Part shown: one piece after another, positions 37,791-47,854 of the stretch
Numbering within the stretch: position 1 is the stretch's first letter
Layout: every line of letters begins with the position of its first letter
From: Cycas panzhihuaensis
Taxonomy: Eukaryota > Cycadophyta
DNA: 64,000 nt
Assembly (NCBI GenBank): GCA_023213395.1
Contig: CM041465.1
Coordinates: forward strand, 82,219,741 to 82,283,740
Direction: 5' to 3'
Notes under the pieces: generated by a model
Database searches by the model: none
The model's input: only the letters and a program-made list of their open reading frames with translations
Told to the model about the DNA's origin: nothing
Translations under genes and position numbers: made by a program

Positions 37791-38643
37791 CCAGGAGTTC
37801 CGAGATATTTTTATGTCAGACTATTCCAACATAAAGGGAATCGACCCCTCCATTGTCACCCACAACCGTACCACAGTCCTGGGCACTCATCCCGTGTGCT
37901 AGAAGCAATGTCCACTGCACCCTAAACTCTTAACTGTCGTCAAAATGGAGGTTGAGAAACTCCTAGACGCAAGACTCATCACTTTCATTGACTACCCTAA
38001 ATGGGTGTCTAACATTGTTCCCATTGCTAAAAAGAATGGGACCATCTAGATATATATTGACTTCCGTGACATCAACAATGCATATCCTAAGGATAATTTC
38101 CCACACCCTTTTATCAATCAGATCATCGATTGAACCTCCGGTTTTGAAGTCATGTCTTTGATGGATGGCTTCTTCGGTTACAATCAAATTCAAATCTCTC
38201 CCAAAGACCATGACAAAACGGCCTTCACCACCCCATGGGGTACCTTTGCCTACAAGGTGATGCCCTTCGGATTAAAGAATACAGGTGCCACTTATCAAAG
38301 GGAGATGCACTTCATCTTTTATGACCTTATTAATAACACGTTGGAGGTCTTTATGGATGATATGATGGGTCTCTCGCGTATTAGAACCCATCATCCTTCA
38401 GACTTACGGGCCATCTTCACACGATGCCGCAAGTACCACGTAAGTCTCAATCCACTCAAATACATATTTCCCATTACTTCAGGAAAACTCCTTGGATTCC
38501 TCATGTCGAAACAAGGAATTTAAATTGACCCCAACAAAGTCAAAGTAATCCTTGACATGTCGCTGCCTAGAACTCAATGATGGATTAAGTCTTTTTTAGG
38601 GAGGCTTAGATTCCCTAGGCATTTCTTGGCAAGCTTCACCGTG
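37791..38643 (+). pseudogene. T3 reverse transcriptase, interrupted by T2
   Basis: Gypsy RT blocks are in order: YPKWVSNIVPIAKKNGTI, DFRDINNA, PKDNFPHPF, SLMDGFFGYNQIQISPKDHD, TTPWGTFAYKVMPFGLKNTG and EVFMDDMMGLS. Both active-site aspartates are retained, the only such RT in the window. Stops occur after NGTI, before the SGFEV block and at SKQGI. The frame runs to RFPRHFLASFTVS, where T2 begins, and the same frame resumes with KPLINILKKG at 55298. Confidence 0.85.
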
Positions 38644-38648
38644 AGCAC
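38644..38648. repeat. Target-site duplication of T2, left copy
   Basis: AGCAC here faces AGTGC at 55293-55297: three of five match, with both differences transitions. Deleting T2 and one copy restores the T3 pol frame, which supports these boundaries despite the imperfect match. Confidence 0.65.
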
Positions 38649-41228
38649 TGAAACGCTGTCCGCAGGGTGGTATCCCTACGTTTAGCAAGAGAATGGGTTA
38701 CGCAAGACTAGGTTAGGCTAAACAGTAAAGACTCACCTCGCAAGGCATCTGTGCACCGTAGTGCAAATTTCGGAGCTGCAGAGGTGCTTGGTTGCTTCTA
38801 GGTAGTTACAGAAGGCAAGGCCTTCCTACCCCTCAGATGGCCAGGAAGAGGAGGAAAGAGCCTGGCAAGTTACGTCTTCTCAAGAAGATGAGAAGGCAAC
38901 ACGACGGTGAGGTGCACGTGTAATGTGGTGTCTAGGTATAGGCTGGCCAAAAGAGCAAGGTGTGGGTAGTTCTAGCACGAAATGAACTATCTAAATGTGC
39001 TAGATTAACCGCTAAATAAAAGATACACAAAGATGAAAATGTATGTTCTTCTCCTCTTTTTAGTCTCCTATGTGTTTCTTACTATGCAAGCATGTGCACA
39101 AAGAATAACACTATAAAGAAAATATATAAGGATAAGAAAAATACTTGGACTGGCGTCTAAATGGAGTGCTACGCATCTCTTTGCTTCCCGCTCCTTCCCG
39201 CTCCACTTGTTGCACACGCGAAACTGATTGACGATGGATGCTGTGAATGACCGAAGAGGGGCTAGCTTACCTCCCCAATGTATGCAAGAAGCGAATGGTA
39301 AATAACGAAAAATAACGAAAAGCAACAAATATAGAACTAACCTGCAATGGGTTTGTTTCATACGTGACTCCACAAATGGGAGATCCTACCAATCCAATAG
39401 ATAAGTATCTCCCTCTCGGAAGAGGGGCCACAAAATAGATCTAGTATATGTATCTAAACTTAGAAGAAACAGAATCAAACTAAGTTAAGCATATGCATAT
39501 TATTTAATGAAATGACTTCCAACAAAGTTTCCGTAACCAGATATCGCAAATGACACCTAAAACAAGAGTATAGTCTCAGGATGGCTAACTCACCCACGGA
39601 ATGTCTCCACTTAGCCTCGGGAAAGGAAAACAAACTTGCAGGAATAGCATGGGACAACAAACAATGAGAAGGAAAAAATGAAGGAGAAGTAGGCAAGCGT
39701 ACCCAAAAGACGAAGTGCTACAGGCAACAAATTGTCCGAATGGATGGGTTACAGGTTGCAAGCCAATGAATATCAATTTTAGGGCTTATGAGATGCCCAA
39801 AAGCAGCGAGTAGGGGCTGGAACCAGCGAGGCAAGGGGCTGCCAATGTTGGTTCAAATTTGGGAGTAGACTCCTAAGTCTCTGGCCAAGCTCTAAGAGAG
39901 GCAATGGGTGTAGGGGGAAAGGAAATAAGGGTTTGGGCCCTTGGAGAGAAGGTCTGCAAGGGGGACTGGCCCCACCTTTCTCCTTCAAATTCCCTTTGTG
40001 TAACCCCCTCTGCATAGCCACCTTAGGCAGGCTTGCAAGACTGTATGGGGAGGCTCTACAATTCACAAATCTAGAAATCTAGTAACAAACTAAGCAAGGA
40101 ATCAAGAAAGTAAATAATTCATGCCTTTATTCATGAAAAACTATAAAAAGTAGCATAAAGCATGAAGTAAACAAGTAAGGTACCTTCTAGGGAGAAGAAG
40201 AAGTATGTATCTGCTAGAAAACAGTAGGAAAAAACTAGCATTCAGTAAGGTTTGATGGCAGGTTTGGAAGAGGAGACTAATGTGTGAAAAATCCTATGAG
40301 TTGGGGCCCTTTGAAGCTTGTCCTTTTGGGAGACCTTGAAGAATATCCTCCTTGTAACTTTGTAAACCTACAAAAAGATGTAGAGCTTACTATTCCTGAG
40401 CAATAGAGATAGCTATGGTCTCTAGTAAAGAGTAGCAGCTGTGAATCTTGTTTTGCAGTAGTTTTCTGTGGAAGATTTTGTAGAGTTTCTTATAAAAAAT
40501 GAGCTAGGAATCCTTGAAAATGAAGAAGACTTTTGGTTTTATCCCCTGCTCACTGCAAGTGAATGTTGGGGACCTCAAGGTAGTTCAAATACGCAGGTGC
40601 CACGTGGCAGTTCCATGAAAAAAGCAGAAACTGTCGCGTGATTTTAAAAAACTTTTTCAAATAGACGTACCGCGGTAAACTTTACAGTACCATGGCAAAG
40701 ATCGCGATACCACTAAGTTTACAGTGGTATGAACTTGGAAACAAAAAATAAGCAAAAACTAGGGTTTGGAGCAAAACATAAAGCAAATCAAGGCTGGAAA
40801 TAGCTGGGGGGAGTACCCAGGTGATGGACAAGTGGCCAGGAAAGTGAACTGGGTCTCAACCAAGGATTCAATCAGACTTAGAAGAGACTGCAACATGCAT
40901 AAGGTGTCGTAAAAGGGTGAACACGACTGGCTGGGGCATCTCGAGGGGCCGTGGAGACGAAGTGGGTGGTTGTGCACCATATTGGGTGTAACATTCGCTA
41001 AAGAATGCCCCCACTATGAGTCATCATAGGTTGAAAGGCATGCGGTAAGCACATGCAAAGTGATCAAGCAAGAAGACAATGCAAACATATAGATGTTAGG
41101 CAAGCATGCGTCAGTTAGTCTACACTAAATAATCTCACTCAAACAGGAGTGAAGCAAGAAGCGGAAACATATACCTGAGCTTACCTGAGTTGATGCGTCT
41201 CAAGTCCATTCCCGGTAGCCAGAAAACA
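38649..41228 (-). repeat. T2 3' LTR
   Basis: On the plus strand it starts TGAAACGCTGTCC and ends GAAAACA. It aligns end to end with 52716-55292. It contains the hairpin at 40707-40730 and a likely minus-strand TATA region at about 39118-39130. Apparent open frames on either strand inside it are chance. Confidence 0.9.
40707..40730. repeat. LTR hairpin, left-LTR version
   Basis: ATACCACT, loop AAGTTTAC, AGTGGTAT: a perfect 8-bp stem. The right-LTR version (54772-54795) has a stem differing at three base pairs with the same loop. Confidence 0.85.
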
Positions 41229-41238
41229 CTGCCCCTTG
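41229..41238 (-). other. T2 polypurine tract
   Basis: Minus strand AAGGGGCAG stands directly before the LTR start TGTTTTCTGG. Confidence 0.75.
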
Positions 41239-41599
41239 GCAGCAGAGCCTCACTGCTCAGAAGTGTGATGTGATGGCGAATGCTGACAACTAAAAACCAT
41301 TAGTAGCACATGCATATATATATATATATAAACAGACAGGAACAGTATATGGACCAAGGGTGTCGGCGAGTATCATGGTGGAACACGTGGACAAGGGAGA
41401 CGGAAACGAGGACGACACAGGGGCTGCCTACGTGTCATCTAAACATCGACCTGCAAGTGAAGGAAGCTAATGAAGGGGATGCCCCTGTTGCCAAAGTACA
41501 ACGAGTGATAGGAGGGCGCCCAGCAAACTAAACAAGCACATCAGACTAAAGGTGACCAGAGACTTGGGCACGGGCTGGCCAGGCAAGCCTTAAAGGCAG
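41239..41599. other. T2 3' untranslated stretch
   Basis: It contains an AT dinucleotide microsatellite at about 41314-41331. No coding signal is convincing. Confidence 0.45.
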
Positions 41600-42012
41600 T
41601 CGCTAAGAAGAGGGAGGCGATGCTCAAGGATGAGGCAGACGAGGCTGTCTGCCTCAGCATTGAGGTCCTAAGGGATGTGCTAAATATCAACTGACGAAAA
41701 GTGGGCTAAGAGAGATTTGGTGGCTGAAGCGAGGGTTCTCAAGTGAGGGCATCACGCCTGGTAAACCTGGGTGAGATGGGACACCACAACCTGAGAATCA
41801 TAGAGCAATACGATAGGTCCATGATAGAAACGGAAAGCATCGGTAAGGGCTTTAATAACGACCGTGTACTCGCCTTTATTATTGGTTGCCTAGGGGAGGA
41901 AGATACCAGAGCGCAGGAAATCGTGTCCGGAGGGGCTGCGAAGGATCCAAGCAGCGATAGAAGGCCCAGGGTTATCGCGGCTTCCGCCGTCGGTAAATAT
42001 GTAGAGAGACAT
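41600..42012 (-). pseudogene. T2 second RNase H (aRNH type)
   Basis: On the minus strand it begins LYIFTDGGSRDNPGPSIAAW, then ATNNKGEYTVVIKAL, VLLYDSQVVVSHL and LNAEADSLV. Asp, Glu, Asp and Asp are all in place for a two-metal RNase H, and the order fits the aRNH type known in Tat elements. Two stops interrupt it (before ATNN and after VYQA). It lies about 3.9 kb beyond the integrase stop and between the antisense gene and the 3' LTR. Most described Tat elements have aRNH next to the RT-linked RNase H; here that space (46865-47233) holds none. Confidence 0.75.
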
Positions 42013-42536
42013 GAGCGACACAAAATCCCGGTAGCAAATAAATAATGATGGAGTGAAAGAGATAGTCAAAAGGCAAGCAAAAAAGTGGCCGTGAAGGGTA
42101 GGAGGGCCTAGCAATGAGGCTACCCAAGGACGAAAGCAAGCGGTCCGACCACCATCTAAGAGCGGACGGAGAAAAGATGCCATAGAGAACCAAAGGTTGC
42201 TTTGGGAAGCAAAACATGCCCCCAGATGAGGGAGCATTCCCTTTGGGAACCCCAAGAGTAGAAAAGGGCCGCGAAAACAAGTCCAGGACTGTGAAACGAG
42301 CCAAACGAGTATAAACTCAGGCATGCATGAGAGTAGCACGTAAAACAAGGTAGAAGGGCCCTAGAAAAGGTGCACTAATTGGGCAACATAAATGTCCTTG
42401 CAAAAGAGGGCAAAAAGGGTGTCAAAAGAGCAAAATGGGCGATATGGCTAGAAGGCAAGGGCGATCGGGGAAACGGGACGGTCCCAACGGCTGTCGCGAG
42501 GTCAAAAACGGAGGAAGTACCCATCGGGGCCCCCAC

Positions 42537-42546
42537 CTATATAAGG
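42537..42546 (+). promoter_or_regulatory. TATA box of the T2 antisense gene
   Basis: CTATATAAGG preceded by CCCCCAC, about 710 bases upstream of the ATG at 43249. It is identical to the box at 6371-6380 in T1. Confidence 0.6.
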
Positions 42547-43044
42547 AAATTCGTACGGAAAATGGATTCATTTTCACCGGCTTTCATGAGAAACCAGAGC
42601 CATTCCCTTATGCAGCAGAGTGTTGCCCAACTTCATAGGCACGCAGGGAGAGATCAGACCGTTGGATTGGAGCGCAGCAAGAGCCAGCGAGATCAATGAG
42701 ACGAGATGGCGACAGCCAGGCCAGATCCAATGAGTGGATCTTACAAAATCCTACCCATTTTAAAGTTTGAAATTGATTACTTTTTGTAGTGTTTTATGCA
42801 ATTTATGCGCCCCTTATGGGTAATTGGAGGCCTCTCGAAGTCTGAATTGGACCCAGAAGGAGGCGGGACCTAGGCATTAGGGAGCCCTGGCCCCGGTGGG
42901 CCCCACAAGGTCTACCACAAAAAAAATTTTTTATTTTTAGGGCAGAAACCCCCCCTTTTAGGGGGGTTGCCATTCGTACCATGGCAAAGATTGTTGTGTC
43001 GCGATCTTTGCTACGGGGCCCCCGATCGCCATGGGACCCAAGTT

Positions 43045-43068
43045 AAACTTAGCGAGACCGCTAAGTTT
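43045..43068. repeat. Perfect inverted repeat in antisense leader
   Basis: AAACTTAGCG, loop AGAC, CGCTAAGTTT: a 10-bp perfect stem. It shares AAACTTAG/CTAAGTTT with the LTR hairpins and lies next to CCATGG and ATCTTTG motifs that also occur there. Confidence 0.85.
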
Positions 43069-43248
43069 AGCGCCGTATGAAGGTAGAAAATCAGGAAAAA
43101 AGAAAATGAGGGGCCATAAGGCCCCAAATCTCAGGCAGAGAGAGCTGAGAGATAGCTAGGAGCATAGATGATTGTTAAGAGACTGACTTTAGTTGATTTT
43201 TGGTGCTGGCAGGCAGTTATCGCGGTGGATAATCGCGAGAACGTCGAC

Positions 43249-45060
43249 ATGGCTATGCTGAGCTACATTGAGATGATGTCCTAGGGGGATAAGGAGATTC
43301 TGCAGAGGTGTGGCATGTACAAGGCCTTAAAGACACCTCAATTTACATCAGATCAGAGACTCTTAATCGACATAGTATCACACTGGGATCGAAGGAGGCA
43401 CGTGTTCCACTTGCCTTAGGTAGGTGATGTGACAATGACGCTAGGGGACATCTGGCGTATTTTGGGGGTACCAGCGACTGGGAGGCCGATGACACTGGGA
43501 GCGCTGCCTAGCACTAAGGTAGTACACAGAGAGGTAACCACTTTCTTCACAGGGGCTGACAGGTGGGAGCGGAGAGGGGTTCCTCTCCAGACAATCGTGA
43601 TGTCCAGGATTCCTCAGGTGAGGAAACTGATTACACTGTGCATTCTGTTCAGGATTTCCGGGAAACAGAATTATAGAGAGATACCCGGAGGATGGATAGA
43701 TGCAGTGCACCATTGTAAAGCTAATGAGAGGATGGACTGGGCTACCACAATAGCGGTGAACCTCGTCGCACAGCGCGATGCTATTAGAGTGGCAGGAAAG
43801 GGAGGACTCTCTTACAGCACATTGTTGTAGTGCTGGTTCTTTGATCACTTCGTGGCAGTGGCACCAGTGGGGGGACCACACCCCATAGCAGAGTGGGCCC
43901 CGACGGTCAGTGGAGGCGACATCACTGGACCTCTTCACCATGATGAACTATGTGGCAAATCCATATAGGATGGTGAGGTGGGACAGTGATGATGAGGCAG
44001 GCAGAGCAGGAGCACTCCTAGATGATGATGACGACGACGACGACGCTGACGGAGGAGATGGGGCTAGTCCATCATGACCTACAGGAGAGGCAGGTCCATC
44101 GGGGTCGATAGGAGGAGTAGCGGGACCATCCGAGACTACCAGAGGAGAGGCAGGCCCATCAGGGGCAACTAAGGAGAGCAGGGGGCTGGTGACTAGGGCC
44201 CGCAGGCTACGGATCATGAGGAGATTCGGAGAGACGAGAGTTGAGCCGGTCCCTACGAGGAGAGAGGCCTAGGCATAGGAGGTACTGAGGATGAGGTACC
44301 CGCAGCTGGTGGAGAGCCAGGAGGAGAGGATGTCACATGAGCAGAGGAGCCGGTGGCCATGGCAGGTGAGGCCTAACCATTTCCTTAGTCGTTTAACAGC
44401 TAGGTAGATATTTGATTTGATTTGATCATGGCATGTAGTGGGATATTCACTGACATATGGCATGTTGCACTGGCAGGTACTGCAGAGGTCAGGAGATTAG
44501 TAGAGGCCATGGTGAGGGAGATGTTCCCTGAGGTATATTCAGAGGGGCAACCGCCCATCTAGGCAGAGGATGCACCTAGATCGGCAGGTGCTCATATGGA
44601 GGCATTCGCCTCATTGGCGAGGGTGAGAGACATTTAGGCTGCGGAGTCCCAAGAGTATATGACATTCAGGGGACAGATGCAGTGGGAGCTCAATGAGGCC
44701 AGGGGCGAGTGAGATGCGCTGTGTAGACGGGTCTAGGCTCTAGAGGCTCAAGGCAGAGTAGGTGGAAACACGAGGAGCATGGTCTAAATAGCAGTGCTAG
44801 AGCAGTGTCTCCAAGGAGTAGAGGGAGAGAGGGATCATATCCAGGCCAGATACGATCAGCTTGTAGACCAGGTGGCGTCGAGGTCGAGCAGGAGCAGGAC
44901 GTACACCTATACGACAGCTACGACCCTGAGATGGCCACGTGACAAGGGGAGTGAGGTAGGGAGCTCACAAAGGCCCAGGAGGAGCCTCGAAAGGATGTGG
45001 TACCTAGGAGAGGGATCACATAGGCCAAGAGATGGTACCCCAGGGGTGGGGCAACAGTAG
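43249..45060 (+). pseudogene. Antisense PMD-like gene of T2, two exons
   Basis: Exon 1 (43249-44365) starts MAMLSYIEMM and contains LQRCGMYKALKTPQFTSDQR, HVFHLP, VTMTLGDIWRILGVPATGRP, QVRKLITLCILFRISGKQN and GGLSYSTLL(stop)CWFFDHF. These blocks match the layout of the plant mobile domain (PMD), a domain shared by plant transposable elements and some plant silencing-related proteins. An acidic run (DDDDDDDDADGG) follows. A 111-base GT...AG intron (44366-44476) precedes exon 2, which reads TAEVRRLVEAMVREMFPEVY and then a charged, coiled-coil-like part to the stop at 45060. Exon 1 has in-frame stops and two compensating frameshifts. It runs opposite to gag-pol. Grande elements of grasses also carry an antisense extra ORF, so the arrangement has precedent. 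Confidence 0.65.
44366..44476 (+). other. Predicted intron of the T2 antisense gene
   Basis: Donor GCAG/GTGAGG and acceptor TTGCACTGGCAG/GT. Removing 111 bases joins AEEPVAMAG to TAEVRRLVEA in one frame. The T1 copy has a candidate intron of 123 bases at the same place. Confidence 0.55.
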
Positions 45061-45490
45061 TGTAGGAGATATGTATATTGATTTTGATAGGGGAAAGCAC
45101 GGGCCTCCAGGGGGTCATATATAGACTCATATGATTGTACCCCCCTTGCAATGACACCGGCTTCCCATATATATGATGTAACATATGATTTTTGATGTAT
45201 ATATATACGGGGTAATTGGAACCCCATATTGATATGAGATGATATGTATATCATGTGTGGTGGATAGCATGTATGTTTTGTTTTGTATGTTATAAATGTT
45301 TTGTTGTATGATGCACGTATTTCCTTCCATGTATGGCTATATATCTAATAGGAGCACATACATCCACTGTGAGTAGATGTGATAGAGAGGTGTGAGGTTA
45401 GAAATAGAGCGACATGCACGTCCATGGAGGAGTATAGTGGAATATGCGAAGGAAACAATAGGCAAGAGAGAGGAATGGCGGTACTCCAAA
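45061..45490. other. T2 spacer downstream of antisense gene
   Basis: It probably holds the 3' end of the antisense transcript. TA-rich around 45170-45330. No further gene recognised; overlapping open frames at 45337-45658 on both strands look random. Confidence 0.4.
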
Positions 45491-45851
45491 GCGTCGTCCC
45501 AATTGGGGGATGCCCAAATAGGAAGACAGAAGTCCCCAAGAGGATATGGGAATACGGGTTCTGTGGGAGGAACCAGAAAGAAAAAGGGAGAAACCACCTT
45601 AAATTGCCATTCTACCTGTGGTTGGGAGAAATGGGAACAATTTAAGATGGTAGTTTAGGCTTGTTTCAGAGCATCATCCTAACTGGGGGATGCCTAAATA
45701 GGATGACAGAAGTCCTCGAGAGGAAATGGAAACATGGGTTCCACAGGAGGAACCAGAAGGAGATGAAGAAAACACCTTAAATTGCCATTTTACCTGTGGT
45801 TGGGAGAAATAGGAATAATTTAAGATGGTAGTTTAGGCTCATTTCGGAGCA
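45491..45851 (-). repeat. 180-bp tandem repeat, two copies
   Basis: The block beginning GCGTCGTCCCAATTGGGGGA (45491) recurs from 45671 as GCATCATCCTAACTGGGGGA. Both include the CCTTAAATTGCCATT and TACCTGTGGTTGGGAGAAAT segments. The second copy ends just before the integrase stop at 45875. Differences are mostly transitions. Confidence 0.85.
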
Positions 45852-45874
45852 TCGCGAAAGGGATCGCCAAAAGA

Positions 45875-46864
45875 TCATGCATAAAACTTTTTAAGGAATT
45901 TCCCATTGACCACCTTCTGAAATTCCAGGCCTTCCAAGGTGGCGATCTTGTAGGCGCCGTTATCAAGGCTTTCGAGAATGACGAAGGGACCGACCCATTT
46001 GGGCCTAAATTTGGTCAGGCGATCATAGAGGTATTCCAACTTGAGGACGTGGTCCCCAGGGCACAAAGGACGGGCATGAAGATATTTGTCGTGAGTTCTT
46101 TGCAGGCGAGCTTTCGATGCGAGATTCGCTTGATAAGCCATTAAGCGCCTCTCGTCCAGGGCTTTGAGATCTAGGAGGCGAGCCTGGCAGATAAACTCCT
46201 CATCGATGAGACCTCGAAGGGAAACCCGTAGAGAGGGGATCTCCACTTCCAGTGGGAGTACCACCTTGGTTCTGTAGACTAAAGAGAACGGAGTCACTCC
46301 AGTAGCCGTGCGGATAGAAGTGTGATAAGCCCACAGGGCAGAAGGGAGTTGGAGGTGCTAATCTCTTTGAGATTGCACAACGGTCTTCTTTAGAATATTA
46401 ACAAGGGTTTTGTTGAAGGATTCAACTTGTTTGTTTGCCTGGGGGTAATAAGGAGATGAGGTCTTATGCGAGATCTTAAATTTCTCGTAAAGCTCGTCCA
46501 TTTCCTTGTTACAAAAGGAGGTTCCATTATCTGTAATTAGGACATTTGAAATCCTGAAACAGTAAACGATATGCTGGTAGATGAAGGTGGCTATCGTCTT
46601 ACCAGGCGTAGTGGGCAGGGGGATTACCTCTACCTATTTGGTGAAATACTTGGTAGCAGTCAAGATGTATTTATATTGCACAAAAGAAGGTGGCGATATG
46701 GCACTAATGAGGTCTAAACCCCATTGAGAAAAGGGCCATGGAGATATGATAGGGTGCAAGGCATTGGAAGGCACATGAGAGATATTGGCATGCTCTTGGC
46801 ATCGTTGACATCTAAGGGCATAGGCGTGGGCATCCTTAAAAAGGGACGGCCAGTAATAACCCAT
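45875..46864 (-). pseudogene. T2 integrase
   Basis: It opens with MGYYWPSLFKDAHAYALRCQ and CQEHANISH, the Cys pair of the zinc-binding domain, then SPWPFSQWGLDLI with the first catalytic Asp. ITDNGTSFCNKEM carries the second Asp, and ANKQVESFNKTLVNILKK the Glu. After TPFSLVYRTKVVLPLEVEIP comes a GPY/F module (FRPKWVGPFVILESLDNGAY), ending FLKKFYA at the stop 45875. It inserts element DNA into the genome. Only two stops (after YFTK and after SQRD) are visible, so this is among the best-preserved domains in the window. No chromodomain follows, as expected outside the chromoviruses. Confidence 0.85.
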
Positions 46865-47233
46865 GCGGAGGATCCTTTAGGCTATGGATTGGCCCCCAAA
46901 GTAGCCCCCACAAATGCCATGATGGCATTCGCAGAGTATTTAGTCTACTTCATCGAAAGTGGCGCAGCGAAGCAAGATCCCATCGAAGGATCTCTTATAC
47001 AACACTTCGTCTACGAGGAAGTGTTGTCTTGCGGTGGCGCGGATACACAACCTAACTTTATTGCTGGCTTTAAGGTGATATTCCTACTGAGTCAAATATC
47101 GCATAATGTTGCCATACCACTCGCTATCAGTGAGCGGGTAAAGAGAAGCATCTTAGATAGTCAAAATAGACTCATTGGGGAAAGAGTCATCAACGGAAAC
47201 GTCGCTCGCATTGGGAATGGCAGCATCAGCTAA
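46865..47233 (-). pseudogene. T2 linker between RNase H and integrase
   Basis: The decayed continuation of pol contains DSEWYGNIMRYLTQ, shared with T3 (DSEWYGDILRYLTQ at 55890-55932). It has no second RNase H, which shows that the aRNH at 41600-42012 is not in the usual Tat position. Confidence 0.6.
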
Positions 47234-47812
47234 TTATTTCGCCACTATCATTCCCTTCTTTGACTTCCTGTTAATGACTTGCAAGTCAAACTCTTGAAGT
47301 AGGATGACCAAATGACTTTTCCTACCCGTCAAGTCTGAACGAGTAAGTAAGTAGCGGAAGGGATCAGATTGGACGATCACCTTGGTATTATTACCGAGTA
47401 AGTAATGCCTGAACTTATTGGTCACGTGGACCAAGGAGAGGTATTCCTTCTTGGCAGGAAGATAGTTTAGCTCAGTAGCCATGAGGGTGCAGCTAATGAA
47501 ATAGATTACCCTCTCGATTCCTGAATCATCCTCCTGTGCAAGCATTGCGCCTAGGGATTCATCGGTTGCCAAGGTATACAAGACGAAGGGCCTATCGAAG
47601 CGAGGAGGCATCAATGTAGGAGCAGAAATGAGAGCTTCCTTGAGTCCTACAAAGGCTTGTTGGGTCTTGTTAGACCAAACAAATGGGGCTCCTTTCTTCA
47701 ATAGGTTGGTAAGAGGTTTGGCATTTATGGCGAAGTCTGCTAAAAAATGCCTAAGGAAACTGAGCCTTCCTAGAAATGACTTAATCTGTCGTTGGGTTCT
47801 AGGGGGCGACAT
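47234..47812 (-). pseudogene. T2 RNase H linked to RT
   Basis: A 192-codon open stretch starts with the RT end (SFLGRLSFLRHFLADF, INAKPLTNLLKKGAPFVW). It continues with the gypsy RNase H: LYTLATDESLGAMLAQEDD, ERVIYFISCTLMATELNY, KEYLSLVHVTNKFRHYLLG and INRKSKKGM. The catalytic Asp in ATDES is kept. The RNase H removes the RNA strand during reverse transcription. T3 aligns without gaps at 55293-55790. Confidence 0.85.
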
Positions 47813-47854
47813 ATCAAGGATTGCCTTGACTTTTTCTGGATCGATTTGGATTCC

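Larger units (their letters stand above)
42013..43248 (+). other. T2 interior: antisense promoter and leader
   Basis: On the plus strand this holds the CTATATAAGG box (42537-42546), about 700 bases of probable leader and an inverted-repeat cluster (42970-43085) reminiscent of the LTR hairpin region. Just before the ATG at 43249 is TGGTGCTGGCAG, which looks like a splice acceptor, so the leader could contain an intron. Open frames on the minus strand upstream of the aRNH start show no recognised motif. Confidence 0.45.

Noticed and set aside
45491-45851. Possible CRISPR-like repeat
   Set aside because: Two long diverged direct copies without spacers in plant retroelement DNA; a simple tandem duplication.
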